Source: an uncultured Candidatus Melainabacteria bacterium (GTDB taxonomy: Bacteria; Cyanobacteriota; Vampirovibrionia; Gastranaerophilales; Gastranaerophilaceae). From it: a stretch of DNA of 64,000 nt. The stretch covers positions 1-64,000 of the forward strand of contig CAKUUY010000008.1 in NCBI GenBank assembly GCA_934693235.1, written 5' to 3'. A program made the position numbers and the translations under genes. The notes below the pieces were generated by a model. It saw only the letters and a list, made by a program, of their open reading frames with translations, was not told where the DNA came from and made no database searches. Below are positions 63,261-64,000 of the stretch, in pieces. Each line of letters begins with the position of its first letter. Position 1 is the stretch's first letter.

Positions 63261-64000
63261 TTATTTGGCTTTCCCTTTGCAAATCTTGATTTTAAAACCT
63301 AAAATGTTTATCTGTTTGTATTTTTTGCCGTTATAATGTCTGTTTTGAACAGAAAAAATTTTGCTTAGAAAAATATTGAATTTGAAATAAAAGAAATACT
63401 TAGGATTTTCTACAGTGTGAACGGTATAACCTTGTAACTCGGTAATTCTACCAAACACCCTTTCTAAAACATGTGCAAGTGTACCTGTTCCGTTTGTTTG
63501 TTGTTGACCGATAAAATCTTCTTCTTTTAAATTCAGAGCTAAAATCTGTTTTAAAATGTTTGCACGTATTATGAACATTGTACCGCTGATAAATGCACCT
63601 TTAGTAAGATTGAGGTTATATTTTTCACAAAACTCCCAGAATAAATCGTTTTCTTCTGCACTGTTCCCGGTCATTGTTGACATAACTTCATTAGCACCTA
63701 CTATGCCGATATTTGGATTATTTTCAAACAATAGTAGATTTTGTTTAAAACGTTTTGGGGACTCTAAAAGAGAGTCGACAAGAACATTTCGCCAGATGTA
63801 ATTATGGTATTGGCGTCCGTTTTTGGTATGGATTTTTAAGACATAATCATAATTATCTAAATCAACTTGTTTTAAAACTTGGATAAATGGCCACACGTCA
63901 TAACCAATATTGTTAACTTTGATAAATTTCGTGTTAGGCTTGAAAGATTTAATCTTTCTTTTAATTTTTTCATTATCATTACAAACAGTAACAACTAAAT
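63261..64000 (-). CDS. C-terminal part of an RgpF-like (rhamnan synthesis) protein, truncated by the window edge
   Basis: The frame is open to the window edge. KIKSFKPNTKFIKV, then IGYDVWPFIQVL and KIHTKNGRQYHNYIWRN match the RgpF family (PF05045), which is involved in rhamnose-polysaccharide synthesis and export. The visible part covers about 245 residues; GTG 63896 would give 211, but the frame continues and is not a likely start. It belongs with the polysaccharide functions of this window. Confidence 0.8.
   Translation of the reverse strand, partial: LVVTVCNDNEKIKRKIKSFKPNTKFIKVNNIGYDVWPFIQVLKQVDLDNYDYVLKIHTKNGRQYHNYIWRNVLVDSLLESPKRFKQNLLLFENNPNIGIVGANEVMSTMTGNSAEENDLFWEFCEKYNLNLTKGAFISGTMFIIRANILKQILALNLKEEDFIGQQQTNGTGTLAHVLERVFGRITELQGYTVHTVENPKYFFYFKFNIFLSKIFSVQNRHYNGKKYKQINILGFKIKICKGKAK

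Overview
The window looks like a chromosomal segment of an uncultured, AT-rich, Gram-negative-type gut bacterium, most likely of the Melainabacteria (Vampirovibrionia, order Gastranaerophilales). This is inferred from the mix of ordinary housekeeping genes, pilins with the FTLAE(V/M)LIT leader, and many lineage-specific small proteins with N-terminal NFTG or TSFG tags. I could not run a search, so the taxonomic call is an inference. No phage, transposase, CRISPR array or rRNA operon was seen.

Layout. 1-5,900: a partial gene, tRNA-Pro, a DUF1796-type protein, a short rubredoxin, a thioesterase-rluB-coaE run, two secreted-hydrolase-like proteins (one clear CHAP domain), an EF-hand-like secreted protein and tRNA-Val. 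5,900-13,400: ugd, an MsbA-like ABC exporter, a uridine-kinase-like P-loop protein and two glycine-zipper proteins. 13,500-21,500: an isocitrate dehydrogenase, a GH13-like glycoside hydrolase, an orphan NarL-type regulator, a GT-C membrane glycosyltransferase, a nucleotide-kinase-like protein and a protein that looks kinase-like. 21,600-31,000: glyQ, two tandem amino-acid permeases, pgi, trxB and two pilin genes, each preceded by a run of exactly ten G. 31,000-46,000: CpaE-like and degenerate CpaF-like proteins, uvrB, clpB, a CHASE2-GGDEF cyclase, rpmE, thyX, a transporter, tRNA-Arg and trpS. 46,000-53,400: a surface-polysaccharide operon (two GT8, a DUF4422 protein, glf, galE and a three-domain GT2-GT2-pyruvyltransferase). 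53,500-64,000: tRNA-Phe with rearranged partial copies, infC, a TPR protein, dusB, argS, mgtE, an LCP ligase, tRNA-Arg and the end of an RgpF-like gene.

How the genes fit together. Ugd, GalE, Glf, the GT-C and GT2/GT8 transferases, the DUF4422 protein, the LCP protein and the RgpF-like protein point to a galactofuranose-containing surface glycan that is attached to the cell envelope. The pilins with the CpaE/CpaF-like pair point to a pilus or secretion apparatus of unusual make-up.

The main new observations are these. (1) Both pilin genes carry a G10 tract. In both, the start codon with the best initiation signal is out of frame with the pilin by exactly the same single base, which suggests phase variation or programmed -1 slippage. 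(2) Four lineage-specific genes share a two-part promoter-like element with an invariant 15-base spacer. (3) At least five genes have an ATG exactly six bases after the -10 box, so their mRNAs are probably leaderless. (4) infC appears to start at AUA. (5) A lineage-specific protein has protein-kinase-like motifs.
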